Shown: positions 32,221-43,410, numbered from the stretch's first letter. The stretch is 64,000 bases of DNA from Archivesica marissinica (GCA_014843695.1 JABXNX010000076.1:62001-126000), one strand, 5' to 3'. Notes: generated by a model not told the origin, from the letters alone. Program-made: numbers and translations.

Positions 32221-32459
32221 GATTTGAACAAAATCTGAGTGCACACCTTTAGTAAATATATTAAGCATAGTGTATATGGAAGCTACAGTTAACATAATTA
32301 ATGACGCACTATGCAGTCACGATGCAGTAATAGTTGAACTATATCGTAAATCACGAGTGAATTGCACGTGCTATAGGCTGGTTATTTTAGGACTAAGCAT
32401 CGATTGACGCAACCGACTTACGACATGTGTAGCTATGACAGGCTTTGTGAATCCGGTCT

Positions 32460-32630
32460 CAGCACTATTTTGGTAACACGCTGGACTTGTAAAACAGGGA
32501 TCGCAGTGTCGATTTCCCGCTGGACTGGTTCGCAGGTTCGATCCTCCGCCTGACCCTAATAAAATTAACAGGCTTTCAGATGGGACTTTAAACCGAGCTC
32601 TCATGTCGGTGCCGTACACCGTGAAGGGAT
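32460..32630 (+). mobile_element. SINE family T, partial
   Basis: GCAGGTTCGATCCTCCGCCT GACCCTAATAAAATTAACAG, then the body to ACACCGTG. Confidence 0.7.
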
Positions 32631-32679
32631 AAGAGATTATTTCCCCACATAATCACCGTCCAGATCTTGAGTTCGAGTA

Positions 32680-32775
32680 TGTGGAGTGGCCGAGTAGTCA
32701 ATGCAGTTGACCTCAACTCACTTGCCACTCACAACTATAGGTTCGAATCCCATTGGGGGTGTCGATTTATTTAAT
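32680..32775 (+). mobile_element. tRNA-Leu/Ser-like SINE head
   Basis: GTGGAGTGGCCGAGTAGTCA ... GGTTCGAATCCCATTGGGGG. It has a class II tRNA look with a long variable region, followed by TCGATTTATTTAATATG. A related decayed copy is at about 36315-36400. Confidence 0.5.
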
Positions 32776-33064
32776 ATGTTATATATATTGTTTGCGGAAG
32801 GTCGGTGGGTCTACCCGGGTGATAGTCTGTTTCTGAAATACTGCTAAAATATGTCTTTTATCCATAAACACAACTGTCAAGAACATAAACGGATTAAAAA
32901 TGACTTATAATAATGTGCACACAATCGTATTACGAAAGATTGGTTTGGCAACGTATATATTTTAAAGTTGCACTCATTGCTAAATTTACTATCTACTGAT
33001 GTATAAAGTGTTTATCTATGATAGTATAAAGGGGTAAACACAAATACGTCTGGGTCACAGACGT

Positions 33065-33310
33065 ATCAGAAGTAATCCATGGATCGCAGGTTCGATCGCC
33101 CGTCTGGCACTAATAAAATTAACAGTCTTTCAGATGGGAGTTTAAACAAAGGTCTCGTGTCGGTGCTGTACACCGTGCACGTAAAAGAACCACATGAGAC
33201 CCTGGAATGGGTCTCTGTCTGTATCATGCACTATCCTCCAAAAATCTAAAATGACTAATCTCTTCGGCTGGCGTCGCTCATATGGGCAACAGGTGATGAT
33301 AAATAAACGT
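33065..33310 (+). mobile_element. SINE family T
   Basis: Box GCAGGTTCGATCGCCCGTCT, body GGTCTCGTGTCGGTGCTGTA, tail CGTCGCTCATATGGGCAAC. Confidence 0.8.
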
Positions 33311-33389
33311 AAAACACACACACGTGTGGGTCAATGTGGACCCTTACTATCAATATACCATTCAAACAAGCATGTCAGGTAATATAAAT

Positions 33390-33640
33390 TGAGTTTAGCT
33401 CAATTGCTAAACAAGTTCCTACAACTTATACTGATCACTTTCGAGACCTCATTCCTGATGGAACACATCGCCAGGAGGCAGAGCGAAGATACAATGTAGA
33501 AATTTAAATGCCTTGTCTAAGACACAGTCGAAACGTCTACAGCCGGTATTACTCATTCTAAAACATGACCCTAATTAGTGTATTCACATTTATTTTGCTC
33601 GATTGCGAAACAAGTTTTTTCAACTTATATTAATCACTCT
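33390..33640 (-). mobile_element. SINE family B, plus tail fragment
   Basis: Minus-strand copy (33390-33530) with TTTAGCTCAATTGCTAAACA tail complement and a decayed head. A second tail (33596-33640) repeats GCTCGATTGCGAAACAAG. Confidence 0.65.
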
Positions 33641-34432
33641 CGATGTATTATCGATATTCAATGTTTGCTTAGTAATACACATATGTAACTATGAGTTTTC
33701 ATTTTGGCGCAACGGAGGATAATTAATTGTGAGCAATTTATTTTACAATAATACTTCTTAATACACTTGCGTCTTTTATATATTTCGCAGGGTTTAATAC
33801 AGCAGGATTTGTTGTTGAAGTTATCAGTTCAATACAGTTGAACATAGATGGACGATACTGATGGTATCGTTTAATAGATTTCTCTGTAATGTCTTCATAC
33901 CATATTAACATGACATGATACTCGTCTTCAACATTCAAAGTGTTACAGAATAAACACTATCTCTCACATTCGTTTCATATATGTCGTATACCGCAGCTCC
34001 TTTGATAGGTTCAGCTTGAAGGCAAACAGCTCTCTCTCTCTCTCTCTCTGTCTCTAAGCAGGAATGGTATCTTAATACAGACCAACCTCTTCTTTAACAT
34101 AAAATTATGTTTTATTTTTGCGTTGTTTTGCGAATTAGTTTACGTTATGCGTTTGAGGCTTATCGCATATACATAAAACTTGGTTTTGTATGGCACGTCA
34201 TTAAATATGCTTACTATGCATTCAACTAACTTTGATATCCGAATTCTACATTTTTTATTCAGTCAAACTAAACCGCAGCAGTACGTAGAACGTGTTATAG
34301 CAATATGATAAATATTTTTAAAATATTATAATATCATATGGAATATATATAGAAATTATACATACCATATATCTCTTATAATTCCCTAGTGTGTGTTTCT
34401 GAGTAACTATAAACGTACATGTTATATTTCGG
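33641..34432. other. Upstream region of the plus-strand lectin
   Basis: Includes a (CT)n tract at 34029-34054. AT-rich sequence with TATATATAG near 34343 could supply a TATA element about 110 bp before the start. No other feature seen. Confidence 0.4.
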
Positions 34433-34453
34433 ATGATTCAAACGAGAATAATG

Positions 34454-35212
34454 ATGAACAATTTAAGTGTGGTAAAGATCGTCCTATGTCTGATAGCAGT
34501 GTTTGGTGTCAATTGTTTCACTGTGTCTGAGAGTAATGGCACGTCTGCTGACGATATTGACGGACATACTTTAATTCAGATGGGGAGAAAACTGCATAAA
34601 CCCATGCTAACAATGCTCGGACTGGCGATACGGAATCTCCACCCGTGTGCAGAATGGACTCAGTGGACGAAATGCGAAGCCATAGGAAAGAATTACTTTG
34701 GCACACGCACACGAACAAGACAATGCGGAGTAGATTCAGAGATGAACGATGGAAGCAGAAAGACAGAGACGGGTTCGGAGACAGACGTTGGAGGCAGAAA
34801 GACAGAGACAGATTTAGGTATTTGCGAAGGTTTCTGTTCCAAAGACTATAACTTGACGGCGAGTGGTTTCTGTTTGAAGCTCTATGTCACGATGAAAACC
34901 AACGACGATGCGGAGACACAGTGTCAAGCCGACGGGGGACATCTTATAAACATTGAAACAGAAATTAAGTACGAGGAAGTTCTGAATATGCTAAACGGAT
35001 TTACACCAAGCATCTACATTGGAGGCCGACGTGCAGATGCCAGTTCAGCTTGGGAATTTAATTACGGTGTGCAGGATAGTTTTGTGAAATGGTATAATGG
35101 ATATCCTAAAAATACATCGGGATACTTGTGCATGGCCTTATCCAATCCAAGACACTGGTTTGATTATCATTGCAATCACAAGTATGCCTTTCTTTGTGAA
35201 ATAATTATATAA
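34454..35212 (+). CDS. Secreted TSP1 plus C-type lectin protein, paralogue
   Basis: Single uninterrupted frame of 252 codons. I chose the ATG at 34454 because it aligns with the start of the 9676-10395 paralogue; ATGs at 34433 and 34451 are in frame. Layout: signal peptide around VVKIVLCLIAVFGV; linker; a TSP1-like segment with CAEWTQWTKC and TRTRTRQC; an acidic linker where RKTET is duplicated within about 39 nt, making this protein 13 residues longer than the paralogue; then a CTLD with GFCLKLY, TQCQADGGHLINIE, YIGGRR, WYNGYPK and AFLCEI. No EPN or QPD triplet. The two genes are about 90 percent alike and lie in opposite orientation 24 kb apart. Confidence 0.88.
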   Translation: MNNLSVVKIVLCLIAVFGVNCFTVSESNGTSADDIDGHTLIQMGRKLHKPMLTMLGLAIRNLHPCAEWTQWTKCEAIGKNYFGTRTRTRQCGVDSEMNDGSRKTETGSETDVGGRKTETDLGICEGFCSKDYNLTASGFCLKLYVTMKTNDDAETQCQADGGHLINIETEIKYEEVLNMLNGFTPSIYIGGRRADASSAWEFNYGVQDSFVKWYNGYPKNTSGYLCMALSNPRHWFDYHCNHKYAFLCEIII

Positions 35213-35362
35213 AAGGGACAAAATGGCGAAAGGAATCCAATATGTTTCACTTTTTGAAAACTATATAGCTCTCAACTACAAGTATCTGTGTACTTGCTTT
35301 TATTTAAAGAATGAATCACCGGTTAATATTTATCATCGGGGTATGAACTACATTGGGCGTGC
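35213..35362 (+). other. 3' flank of the lectin gene
   Basis: AAAGGGACAAAATGGCGAAA is conserved downstream of the minus-strand paralogue (9575-9675 complement), so it is probably the 3' UTR. Confidence 0.6.
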
Positions 35363-35527
35363 TTAAAGTGTGTGAACGCCGCGTCTGATCAGGGTCTATG
35401 TTGTTTGATATTCGGACAGGTGCTTCAGCATATAGCTTGATCAGACGACACGCTATGTTCTGTCTGATCGGGTTCTCTGCTTTTTGCAAGTCGCTTTTAT
35501 GCGAAATTGGTGGTGAAAGAGTCAACA
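35363..35527. mobile_element. MITE family 2
   Basis: TTAAAGTGTGTGAACGCCGC ... CTTTTATGCGAAATTGGTGG TGAAAGAGTCAA, with the CTGATCAGGGTCTATGTTGT core. The 3' TTAA has mutated to TCAA. Confidence 0.7.
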
Positions 35528-35931
35528 TAGACAGACCAGTTGCAGTCGGTGATCTTGATAAATTGGCGTACTATAGTAGCCATTTGTGTTTGTTTGGTTT
35601 AGGGTTTTGCACTAGCACCAACAGTATAGGTCATGTTGCGAATCTCCACTTAGTATTTGTAAAGGAAGATACAGTGTGCTATTAAGAGCAGATATTTCAC
35701 ACACGGACGGGTAGAACCACCGGCCTACCACAAGTCATCATATGACATAATTAGACATCCCACTGGGACTTGAACTAGAGTACAAATATTAGTACTGTCA
35801 ACAAAACGTTGATGTAATCTTTATTAATCAAAGCAGATACTATTGATACATATTATATGAACAGTGATTGAATACTATATCATTATATTCTAACAACTCA
35901 TGTGGTTGTCCCAAATTGTTATTTATATCCG

Positions 35932-36165
35932 CCACCGTGGTCGAGTGGTTAAGGTCGCTGATTTGTATACCACTGTAACCTATCGCCACGAGCGGTCACG
36001 GGTTTGAGACCCGCTCTGATCGTGTCTGTGATGAAAACGTTTCTTACGGAGGTTGGTGCACCAAGTACTGGTTAACCACTGTAGCCTGCCCAGGAAAGGT
36101 GTTGTTAGGTAAACTGCCCGTTGCGCATATGGGTAACCGGTAGCGACCATAAATAAACGTAAACA
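35932..36165 (+). mobile_element. SINE family D, full length
   Basis: tRNA-like head CCACCGTGGTCGAGTGGTTA with box GGGTTTGAGACCCGC, then TTACGGAGGTTGGTGCACCA, AGCCTGCCCAGGAAAGGTGT and the tail GGTAACCGGTAGCGACCATA AATAAACGTAAA. The tail matches family T. Minus-strand fragments of this family lie among the LDLa exons. Confidence 0.85.
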
Positions 36166-36309
36166 TTTGTTTTTAAAAATCAATATTTGTTTTATTTCAC
36201 ATTGGTCCGAATGACAAATAGTGTGATGTCATATTGTATACGGTCTACTGAGAAACTCACATCTTTCGCATCAGCGCTAACGAGGAACATGATAAATGTA
36301 CACATTTTG

Positions 36310-36400
36310 AAGCGGCCTCTGTGTACGACTGGTTACGGTCGTTGACATAAAACCATTTCGCCTGATCGCAGTACGAATCCCACTGGAGTTGTCGAATTAT
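36310..36400 (+). mobile_element. tRNA-like SINE head, decayed
   Basis: GCGGCCTCTGTGTACGACTG GTTACGGTCG ... GTACGAATCCCACTGGAGTT GTCGAATTATT. Related to 32680-32775. Confidence 0.45.
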
Positions 36401-36507
36401 TTCATGTAGGACAGATATCCAACAGAACCGACATATCTTAGGTCAGATGACAACTCTTCAGTTGTTAATGATAAATGTTCCCAGATGCTGTATTTTATGC
36501 ACGGACT

Positions 36508-37027
36508 GATAGCGACATTACATTACAAAAAGCAAATACAATGTATTTTTTTCACGTATAAATGCATTGCTACTACAAATTCATCCGAATACAGTTGAAC
36601 ACTAACATTATATCAATAAACAGTGTGTTTGTGATCTACAAACTTTGAACATGGAAAGTAGGATTTCATATAACGATCATCAACGTTCCTGAATTGACGT
36701 GTGTTTTCATCGGAGTCAATACTAAATGCGAGATAATGTCGTTTAACTAAGACTAGTCTATACATATATATGCATAGGCACACATGTGAGATACAACGGT
36801 AAATCTGTAACATAAATCATGTTAATCAGGATACACGAGTTGTATCTCACATGAATGTCGACCCTATTTACATTATTGTGTTATGTCAATAAACCGCGTA
36901 TATGACGTTTGCTTATTAGTTGAAATACTCAGTATTTGAGGCACATATTTGGAAATTATTAAACCATATAATAGGAAATTACATTCTGTAGAAATTTACG
37001 CTTTCACTAATGTAATGTCGCTTTAAA
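36508..37027. mobile_element. MITE family 1, opposite orientation
   Basis: Begins GATAGCGACATTACATTAC, with TTAA mutated, and ends CTAATGTAATGTCGCTTTAA. The interior matches the reverse complement of 11368-11847. Confidence 0.8.
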
Positions 37028-37660
37028 TGCGTGTAGCCTACACTATATTCAGCAGGTTATTCTTCGTTTTATTTCTAAGCATATAGCGGATATTTGTGTT
37101 TATTAGTTTATTCATTAGATAACACAAATCTTCTTTTTCTTTTATGATTTCCAATGATTTGAGCCAATATATTATTTGTTTCAAATTTTATTCATTTTAA
37201 TTGCACTATGATTCACAACCACATAATCATTTATGTTAGCATGGACGTCTGTAATAAGAAATAGTTCCGGTATAATTTTCAAGTTATTTGCTGTTTGCTG
37301 TCACAATTAAAAACTACATACACACAACAACTTTATTAGAATATATTACTTTATAATCAACTGTTCATGATTGTCAGGAAATCATTAACATACAAAAGTA
37401 TATCCAATCGCGGAGGAATACGTAACATCCATCTTTGGGAGGACGCTGTCGAAGCTCAGAGACCAACAATCTAAACCTTGAAAGACTTCAGACAGACACC
37501 GATTATCATATCGTGATTGCTAGGTTCCCGTGAATATTCATAGTGTTAGAGGTATTTTTCTATGGTTTGTTCATCTACACAGTAGGTTACTCTTTAGCTA
37601 TCTATGTTGTCTGTTGTCGGGGTTAACGCATCCCTTTACTCCTTGTCATATCACATACAC
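37028..37660. other. Unassigned intergenic stretch
   Basis: Shares short segments with 17040-17420 (AACAGTTAATTATGAAGTAA region in reverse, TTTGTGTTTATTAGT). Otherwise nothing recognised. Confidence 0.45.
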
Positions 37661-37662
37661 TG

Positions 37663-37918
37663 GAAGAAAGGGGCGGATATTTATCTGCCCCAAATCGAGC
37701 TATTAACCCCTAGGTGGGTATGTTCATCGCAAACAGGTTATTCATGCTGAACGCAAAGTGGTAGATCTCCCAGAGTCCTATGCGTTTCAGTTTGAGGAAG
37801 AACGGGACGGATATTTATCCTGCCCCAACACCAGCTATTAACCCCTGGGTGGGTATGTTCATGGCAATCAGGTTATTCATGCTGAACGCAAAGCGGTATA
37901 TCTCCCAGAGTCCTAGAT
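37663..37918. repeat. Tandem duplication of about 130 bp
   Basis: GGCGGATATTTATCTGCCCC ... CTCCCAGAGTCCTA occurs at about 37671-37782 and again at 37803-37914. Confidence 0.85.
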
Positions 37919-38222
37919 CTATATTGTTCTCATGTTCCGTATGACGGCAACCGGTAAGCATCACATAGTAATTATCAACATAAGCCACAGTCTCATGTTC
38001 ACCAAAGGCTTGCCAATGATGGAGGTTGAGAACGGAAGTTGACAAGTATAAAACATACACCAAATCACACTTGCGTATCTGTTGCAGACATAGACATATT
38101 TTAGTAAACTGCCATTGCATATGATTATATCCTGCTAGAATACATTCATAAATGTTCACATAGAACAGAAAAAACGACCGGACATATACAAACAATTGGA
38201 GTATTTTGGTCATTAACAACAC
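37815..38222 (-). other. Unrecognised 135-codon frame
   Basis: Minus-strand frame with a hydrophobic start (LQLFVYVRSFFLFYVNIY) and a tail (GLWEIYRFAFSMNNLIAMN) that lies in the tandem duplication; the second repeat has a stop at the equivalent place. No domain recognised and no clear splice sites. Could be a decayed exon or chance. Confidence 0.2.
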
Positions 38223-38884
38223 AATTTCCCCATCCTGATGAGACCCAGCTCCATTCCACTAAAAGTGAAAAAACACCAGGTGTTCATCTAACTGATTATG
38301 CTAATACACTCTATGGGGTGCGCACAACCCTCTCCCCCTAATAGATATGTTCACCATAGGTTTAATATGCGAAGATACGCTCTTAGGCATATCTAGGTTA
38401 AACATATTTATTTTCCATCATGTACATGGTTATTTACAACATTTGAAATGAGGAATTGGACAGAAAGCTATACAGCTTACGGTTGTCCTCTCCTTGGAGA
38501 TACACATTTGTATTATTTTTAAAAGGATCTGTTGATGATCTATTCCCATTTGAGGCAATGCCTTACTTCATATTAATATTATTATAATTATTACATAACT
38601 TGCTTGTATCCAGTGTAATACAGCCATCACATATTTTCTTATATGTACACACGTGTAATAAAACATGGACGAATTCTGATTGGTTGAGAGAATAATCCTT
38701 ATAATTTATAAATTAAACTTTAAAGCATGCATATTTCTATTTGAATTGGTACATAACATTAATTGTAACTATGATTTATAAGAAGTATTGACGCAATTTT
38801 TAATCTGTTTATGCGCTAAAATGAAAGTAGCAGCGTTATTTTGCGCAAAATTATGATTAAAACCCAATATGGTAATGTGATAAC
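38223..38884. other. AT-rich intergenic stretch
   Basis: TACACACGTGTAATAAAACA near 38647 resembles 63540-63550 and may belong to the palindromic element that follows. No gene seen. Confidence 0.4.
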
Positions 38885-39034
38885 AAGGATCTTACATGAG
38901 TGGTGATTTCATACAATATTTTATGAAACACGTTTTGGAATTGTGCTATTATTAACCTCGCCCAAAGGCTAGCGAAATTCCAAAACTCGTTTAATAAAGT
39001 ATGGTATGAAGTCACCACGAGTGTAATATCCTAT
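38885..39034. mobile_element. Palindromic foldback MITE
   Basis: Long imperfect inverted repeat. Left arm GATCTTACATGAGTGGTGAT ... GTTTTGGAATT pairs with the right arm AATTCCAAAACTCG ... TCACCACGAGTGTAATATCC. Arms are about 60 bp around a short loop. A left-arm fragment recurs at 63155-63200. Confidence 0.8.
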
Positions 39035-39296
39035 GTTTCTATGACAATGACCAGGGTAATTTTAATGAAATAACATATATCTGATCAAATACTGTTAATA
39101 AGTAATTATTGTTCATATTTTTCCAATTGGATAATAATTAATTTTCACACTGGCACAACCATAAATGCTGGAAACATGGGACGAATAACTCTTCTTTTTC
39201 TGTCAAGTAAGATTTTTTCAATGTCTTTTAATCATTCTGAAGTTATAAATAATAAAAATGGTTATGCAATTTGTAGTAGTTATATACACATGTGGA

Positions 39297-39480
39297 AGTC
39301 GTGGTAGCACAGTGGTAGCGCGTTCGCTTAAGTTGTGAAAGGCCAGGAGGTCGAGCCCCTCTTGAGCCGTTACTATTGCATCCTTAGAAAAGGCATTTAA
39401 AATCCACTTGGCCTCTTCTGTCTCCATCGTGGCGATGGATTCCACCCGGAATGGTGACAATCGTGCTAAATAAATTTGTA
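39297..39480 (+). mobile_element. SINE family B
   Basis: GTCGTGGTAGCACAGTGGTA head, CATCCTTAGAAAAGGCATTT middle, CGTGGCGATGGATTCCACC, tail shortened. Confidence 0.75.
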
Positions 39481-39633
39481 TAAACTAATTATATAATTGA
39501 GCAGGCATTATATTGCCTAAGCATATTGTATTTCCTAATTATTTACAGCAAATAACATCAGGATAAAATAAAGGAGAAGAATAACAGATTGTCTTGTGTG
39601 TTGGTTTTGGGCGTTTAAAGTCGCAACAACTGC

Positions 39634-39848
39634 TTAAGTATTTCAGCGCCGAGTACATTCAGAGCATGTGCGTACGCATCATCTGATCAGGATCTATGTT
39701 GTTTGCTATACGTACTGATGCTTCAGCTCCACTGTCTGAAGAGAAATCAGCATATAGCCTTATCAGACGACACGTTATGTTCTGTCTGATTGGATTTTTT
39801 GCTTTTCGCAAAGTCGCTATTATGCGACATTGGCGGTGAAACAGTTAA
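39634..39848. mobile_element. MITE family 2, full length with TTAA ends
   Basis: 215 bp. The terminal TTAAGTATTTCAGCGCC pairs with the end GGCGGTGAAACAGTTAA (reverse complement TTAACTGTTTCACCGCC). No coding capacity. Followed by DNA (39870-39945) that recurs after a MITE fragment at 40855-41010, so the element and its flank were duplicated together. Confidence 0.8.
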
Positions 39849-40207
39849 GTCGTATAACTACAACCAGCTATACTAGGACATGATGGAGGAAGATCCCGGT
39901 GCCATTCCGGACTTGGACGGAATATATGAGACACCCATGTAGAAACACCTTTATTATGAAAGCAAGCAGGGTAACATTAACACCATAGTTAGATTCGAAG
40001 CAACACTGGTGATGGAGAAGCGATCTGAAACCAGCGACATCAACTATTCCTATAAGAAGGGCCCTACATTCCCGAATAAGTGGAATAGCTGAGGAAGCAT
40101 GCATACCCAAGATAATGTCTAGATTGTATGTGGTGTTTTGATGTAATTTGCCAACTACTGAAGGTGGTTCTAAGCTGAACTGTATCATTATTTGATCATA
40201 TGTCTGA

Positions 40208-40325
40208 ATTTGGACTAAACTTGTAGTCATCTTAGCTATTGGTTTGTTTGACGTTTCTGAAAGTCCTACGTCTACACATTGTTTGATACTTCATACTGAT
40301 CCAAGAATGGTCACAAGGTCGAACA
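40208..40325 (+). CDS. Serine protease homologue, candidate exon a (copy 3), start codon unclear
   Basis: An open frame just after a TGA reads IWTKLVVILAIGLFDVSESP, which looks like a signal peptide and cleavage region. It ends in phase 1 at AACA/GTAAGT. That phase matches the acceptor of exon b at 41039. The first codon is ATT where a signal peptide should start with ATG, and no in-frame ATG precedes it. Possibilities: the start codon was lost, a short upstream exon supplies it, or the exon call is wrong. Confidence 0.35.
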
Positions 40326-40854
40326 GTAAGTAACCTTATTTGGAATGTGCGCTTTGATAACACTAAACATAGCGATAGGATTGTCATGTGTAATTGCTTA
40401 AATATGTTCTCGTATTTTATTCCTTTGCTTCTTGAGATTACCGACACCAATGGATGTACAGTGGAACAATGTATCTGATCATTGTCGCCTACACTTTGTA
40501 AGCTAGTAACATTTGTATTAGAATTCAATATAAAGCAAAGTAGAATGTAGAATTTTAGTGAGTCGGCGTGTGTGATAGAATCGTGTATGTACAGTGAGTT
40601 GCAAGTTTCATATATGCTAGTTAATATTAATGTCTCCAATGGTAACTATAGCGTTAATTCCGATGTCTACATACTATATCGTTAAGTACGTTGTTCACAG
40701 AATTGTGCATATAATCTTCCTTTCAAGATTGCTTATTATTATAGAGTTATTGTGGTTGTATTCTCTGGTTGAGAACAATTCATTGAATTCACGGTTACGC
40801 CTCAAACAAAGTACTTTATGTTACAGTGTTTAATGTTTATATTCAATGCTTAGT

Positions 40855-41010
40855 GGTTCTGATTGGGTTTTCTGCTTTTTGCAAAGTCGATATTATGCGA
40901 CATTGGCGGTGAAATCGTATGGCCACATATTAGTACTTGGTTGGTGGAAGAACCCGGTGCCATTCTGGACATGGACGGAATATATGAGACACACATGTGG
41001 TTCCATTTCC
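40855..41010. repeat. Duplicated MITE fragment with flank
   Basis: CTGCTTTTTGCAAAGTCG ... GACATTGGCGGTGAAATCGT is the 3' part of MITE family 2. It continues into CCCGGTGCCATTCTGGACAT, matching 39895-39945. Confidence 0.7.
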
Positions 41011-41038
41011 TAGCACATGTTTTACTGTTTCATTTCAG

Positions 41039-41219
41039 CATGCTTAGTATATATGGTCAGACCAAGTACCATTCTTGGAAAGGAAGATCAAAGAACAGGG
41101 TCACTGGAATCTGGGTATTCCTGGACTGTCAGAGTAGAGAGAAATGGGCGGTTTAAATGCGGGGCAGTACTGCTGGGGAGCAGGAAAGTAATCGCAGTGA
41201 TTGGATGTATAAACAAAAG
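41039..41219 (+). CDS. Serine protease homologue, exon b (copy 3)
   Basis: 181 nt after a strong acceptor (TTTACTGTTTCATTTCAG), phase 1 in, phase 2 out at AAAAG/GTATAC. It encodes the N-terminal part of a chymotrypsin fold. STILGKEDQ stands where active zymogens have R-IVGG, with Thr rather than Arg/Lys before the new N-terminus, so tryptic activation is not expected. SWTVRVERNGRFKCGAVLL aligns with PW.V.L......CGG.LI. RKVIAVIGC aligns with W.LTAAHC, so the catalytic His57 position is Gly. The upstream Cys (TCLVYM) is placed like the propeptide cysteine of chymotrypsinogens. Best single piece of evidence, with exon f, that this gene is a pseudoprotease. Confidence 0.75.
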
Positions 41220-41261
41220 GTATACACGGATTACATGTTTGCCTATTACAACACAGTTATA

Positions 41262-41985
41262 GTATGTAAATTTTCTCCTATAAATATTCTGATAGACGTG
41301 ATGGTATCAAGCGTATGTAAGTAAATTGTCTCTTATAAAGATACAGATAGACGTGTTGTCATCAAGCGTATGTAAGTAAATTGTCTCTTATAAAGATACT
41401 GATAGACGGGTTGGTATCAAGCTTATGTAAGTAAATTGTCTCTTATAAAGATACAGATAGAACTGTTGCTATCAAGCGTATGTAAGTAAATTGTCTCTTA
41501 TAAAGATACTGATATACGTATTGTTACCAAGCGTATGTAAGTAAATTGTCTCCTATAAAAATACAGATATACGTGTTGTTATCAAGCGTATTTAAGTAAA
41601 TTGTCTCTTATAAAGATAATGATAGAAGGGTTGTTATCAAGCGTATTTAAGTAAATTGTCTCTTATAAAGATACAGATAGAAGTGTTGTTATCAAGCGTA
41701 TTTAAGTAAATTGTCTCCTATAAAGATACAGATAGACGCGTTATTATCAAGCGTATGCAAGTAAATTGTCTCTTATAAATATACTGATAGACGTGTTGGT
41801 ATCAAGCGTATGTAAGTATATTGTCTCCTATAACGATACAGATAGACGCGTTGTTATCAAGCGTATGTAAGTAAATTGTCTCTTATAAAGATAATGATAG
41901 ACGCGTTGTTATCAAGCGTATGTAAGTAAATTGTCTCTTATAAAGATACAGATAGACATGTTGCTATCAAGCGTGAGTGTAAATA
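41262..41985. repeat. 55-bp minisatellite, about 13 units, in intron b
   Basis: Unit GATAGACGTGTTGTTATCAA GCGTATGTAAGTAAATTGTC TCTTATAAAGATACT. It starts about 45-70 bp after the exon b donor and contains GTAAGT in each unit. Grades into a 50-bp variant array at about 41990. Confidence 0.96.
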
Positions 41986-41989
41986 AAAT

Positions 41990-42960
41990 ATATCCTATAA
42001 AGATACACGTGTTGCTATCAATCGTATATGTAGTAGATTGTCTCCTATACAGATACACGTGTTGCCATCAATCGTATATGTAGTAGATTGTCTCCTATAC
42101 AGTTACACGTGTTGCTATCAATCGTATATGTAGTAGATTGTCTCCTATACAGATACACGTGTTGCCATCAATCGTATATGTAGTAGATTGTCTCCTATAC
42201 AGTTACACGTGTTGCTATCAATCGTATATGTAGTAGATTGTCTCCTATAAAGATACACGTGTTGCCATCAATCGTATATGTAGTAGATTGTCTCCTATAA
42301 AGATACACGTGTTGCCATAAATCGTATATGTAGTAGATGGTCTCCTATTAAGATACACGTATTGTCATCAATCGTATATGTAGTAGATTGTCTCCGATAA
42401 AGATACACATGTTGCCATCAATCGTATATGTAGTAGATTGTCTCCTATAAAGATACACGTGTTGCCATAAATCGTATATGTAGTAGATGGTCTCCTATTA
42501 AGATACACGTATTGTCATCAATCGTATATGTAGTAGATTGTCTCCGATAAAGATACACGTGTTGCCATAAATCGTATATGTAGTAGATGGTCTCCTATTA
42601 AGATACACGTATTGTCATCAATCGTATATGTAGTAGATTGTCTCCGATAAAGATACACATGTTGCCATCAATCGTATATGTAGCAGATTGTCTCCTATGA
42701 AGATACACGTGTTGCCATAAATCGTATATTTAGTAGATGTTCTCATATAAAGATACACGTGTTGCCATCAAGCGTATATGTAGTATATTGTCTCCTATAA
42801 AGATACACGTGTTGCCATCAAGCGTATATGTAGTAGATGGTCTCCTATAAAGATACACGTGTTGCCATCAATCGTATGTAAGTATATTGTCTGTTATAAA
42901 GATAAACGTGTGTTGATATCAAGCGTATATGTAAGTAAGCTGAATGTCTAAAGATAACGA
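41990..42960. repeat. 50-bp minisatellite, about 18 units
   Basis: Unit ACACGTGTTGCCATCAATCG TATATGTAGTAGATTGTCTC CTATAAAGAT, a 5-bp-shorter relative of the preceding 55-bp unit. A five-unit higher-order block recurs around 42300-42650. The ends revert to 55-bp-like units. Confidence 0.96.
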
Positions 42961-42994
42961 TAGATATGTTGATATCAATCGTATGTAATAAAAG

Positions 42995-43205
42995 TGTCGT
43001 GATAGCCCAGGGCTAGCGTGTTCGATTCATGTGCTAAAACCTTGGAGTTCGCGCCCAAGCTATAATCGTTACGAGTATACCATTAGGCAAGCATTTTACT
43101 TCCATATTGCCTCTTCTGTCCCTCGTGGCGATGGAATCCACTAGGAATTAGGTCTCGAAAGTTATTAATATAAAGTGTAGGAACTTATTTTGCAATCGAA
43201 CTAAA
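42995..43205 (+). mobile_element. SINE family B
   Basis: GTCGTGATAGCCCAGGGCTA head, ACCATTAGGCAAGCATTTTA, CGTGGCGATGGAATCCACTA, tail TTATTAATATAAAGTGTAGG. Confidence 0.8.
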
Positions 43206-43410
43206 TTAAACTTGTATAAACTAAGTATACCGATGGACAGGACATTGAAATTAAAAGACACACTTGGCCATATATTAAAAGAAGCACAACGTACCAGTAT
43301 GGGAAGGACGTATTCATTCCTCCGTCATTATCGAGCAAGCCACGTGATTTGGAATTGGGTAACTCATACCTCCTTCATGGGTTATGTTTGTTTATTTTCA
43401 ACAATTTTAG

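Noticed and set aside
37815..38222. Membrane protein gene on the minus strand
   Set aside because: No domain, no splice context, and its 3' part is a duplicated segment with a stop in the sister copy; kept only as a low-confidence note.
39868..40639. Two minus-strand ORFs of 120 and 135 codons
   Set aside because: No recognisable domain; they lie antisense to the candidate exon a and to a duplicated MITE flank.
43220..43410. Netrin/TIMP-like (NTR) domain reading of an open frame with GKDVFIPPS and YLLHG
   Set aside because: No NTR cysteines, and the polypyrimidine-AG at 43410 shows this part is intron; the exon proper starts at 43411.
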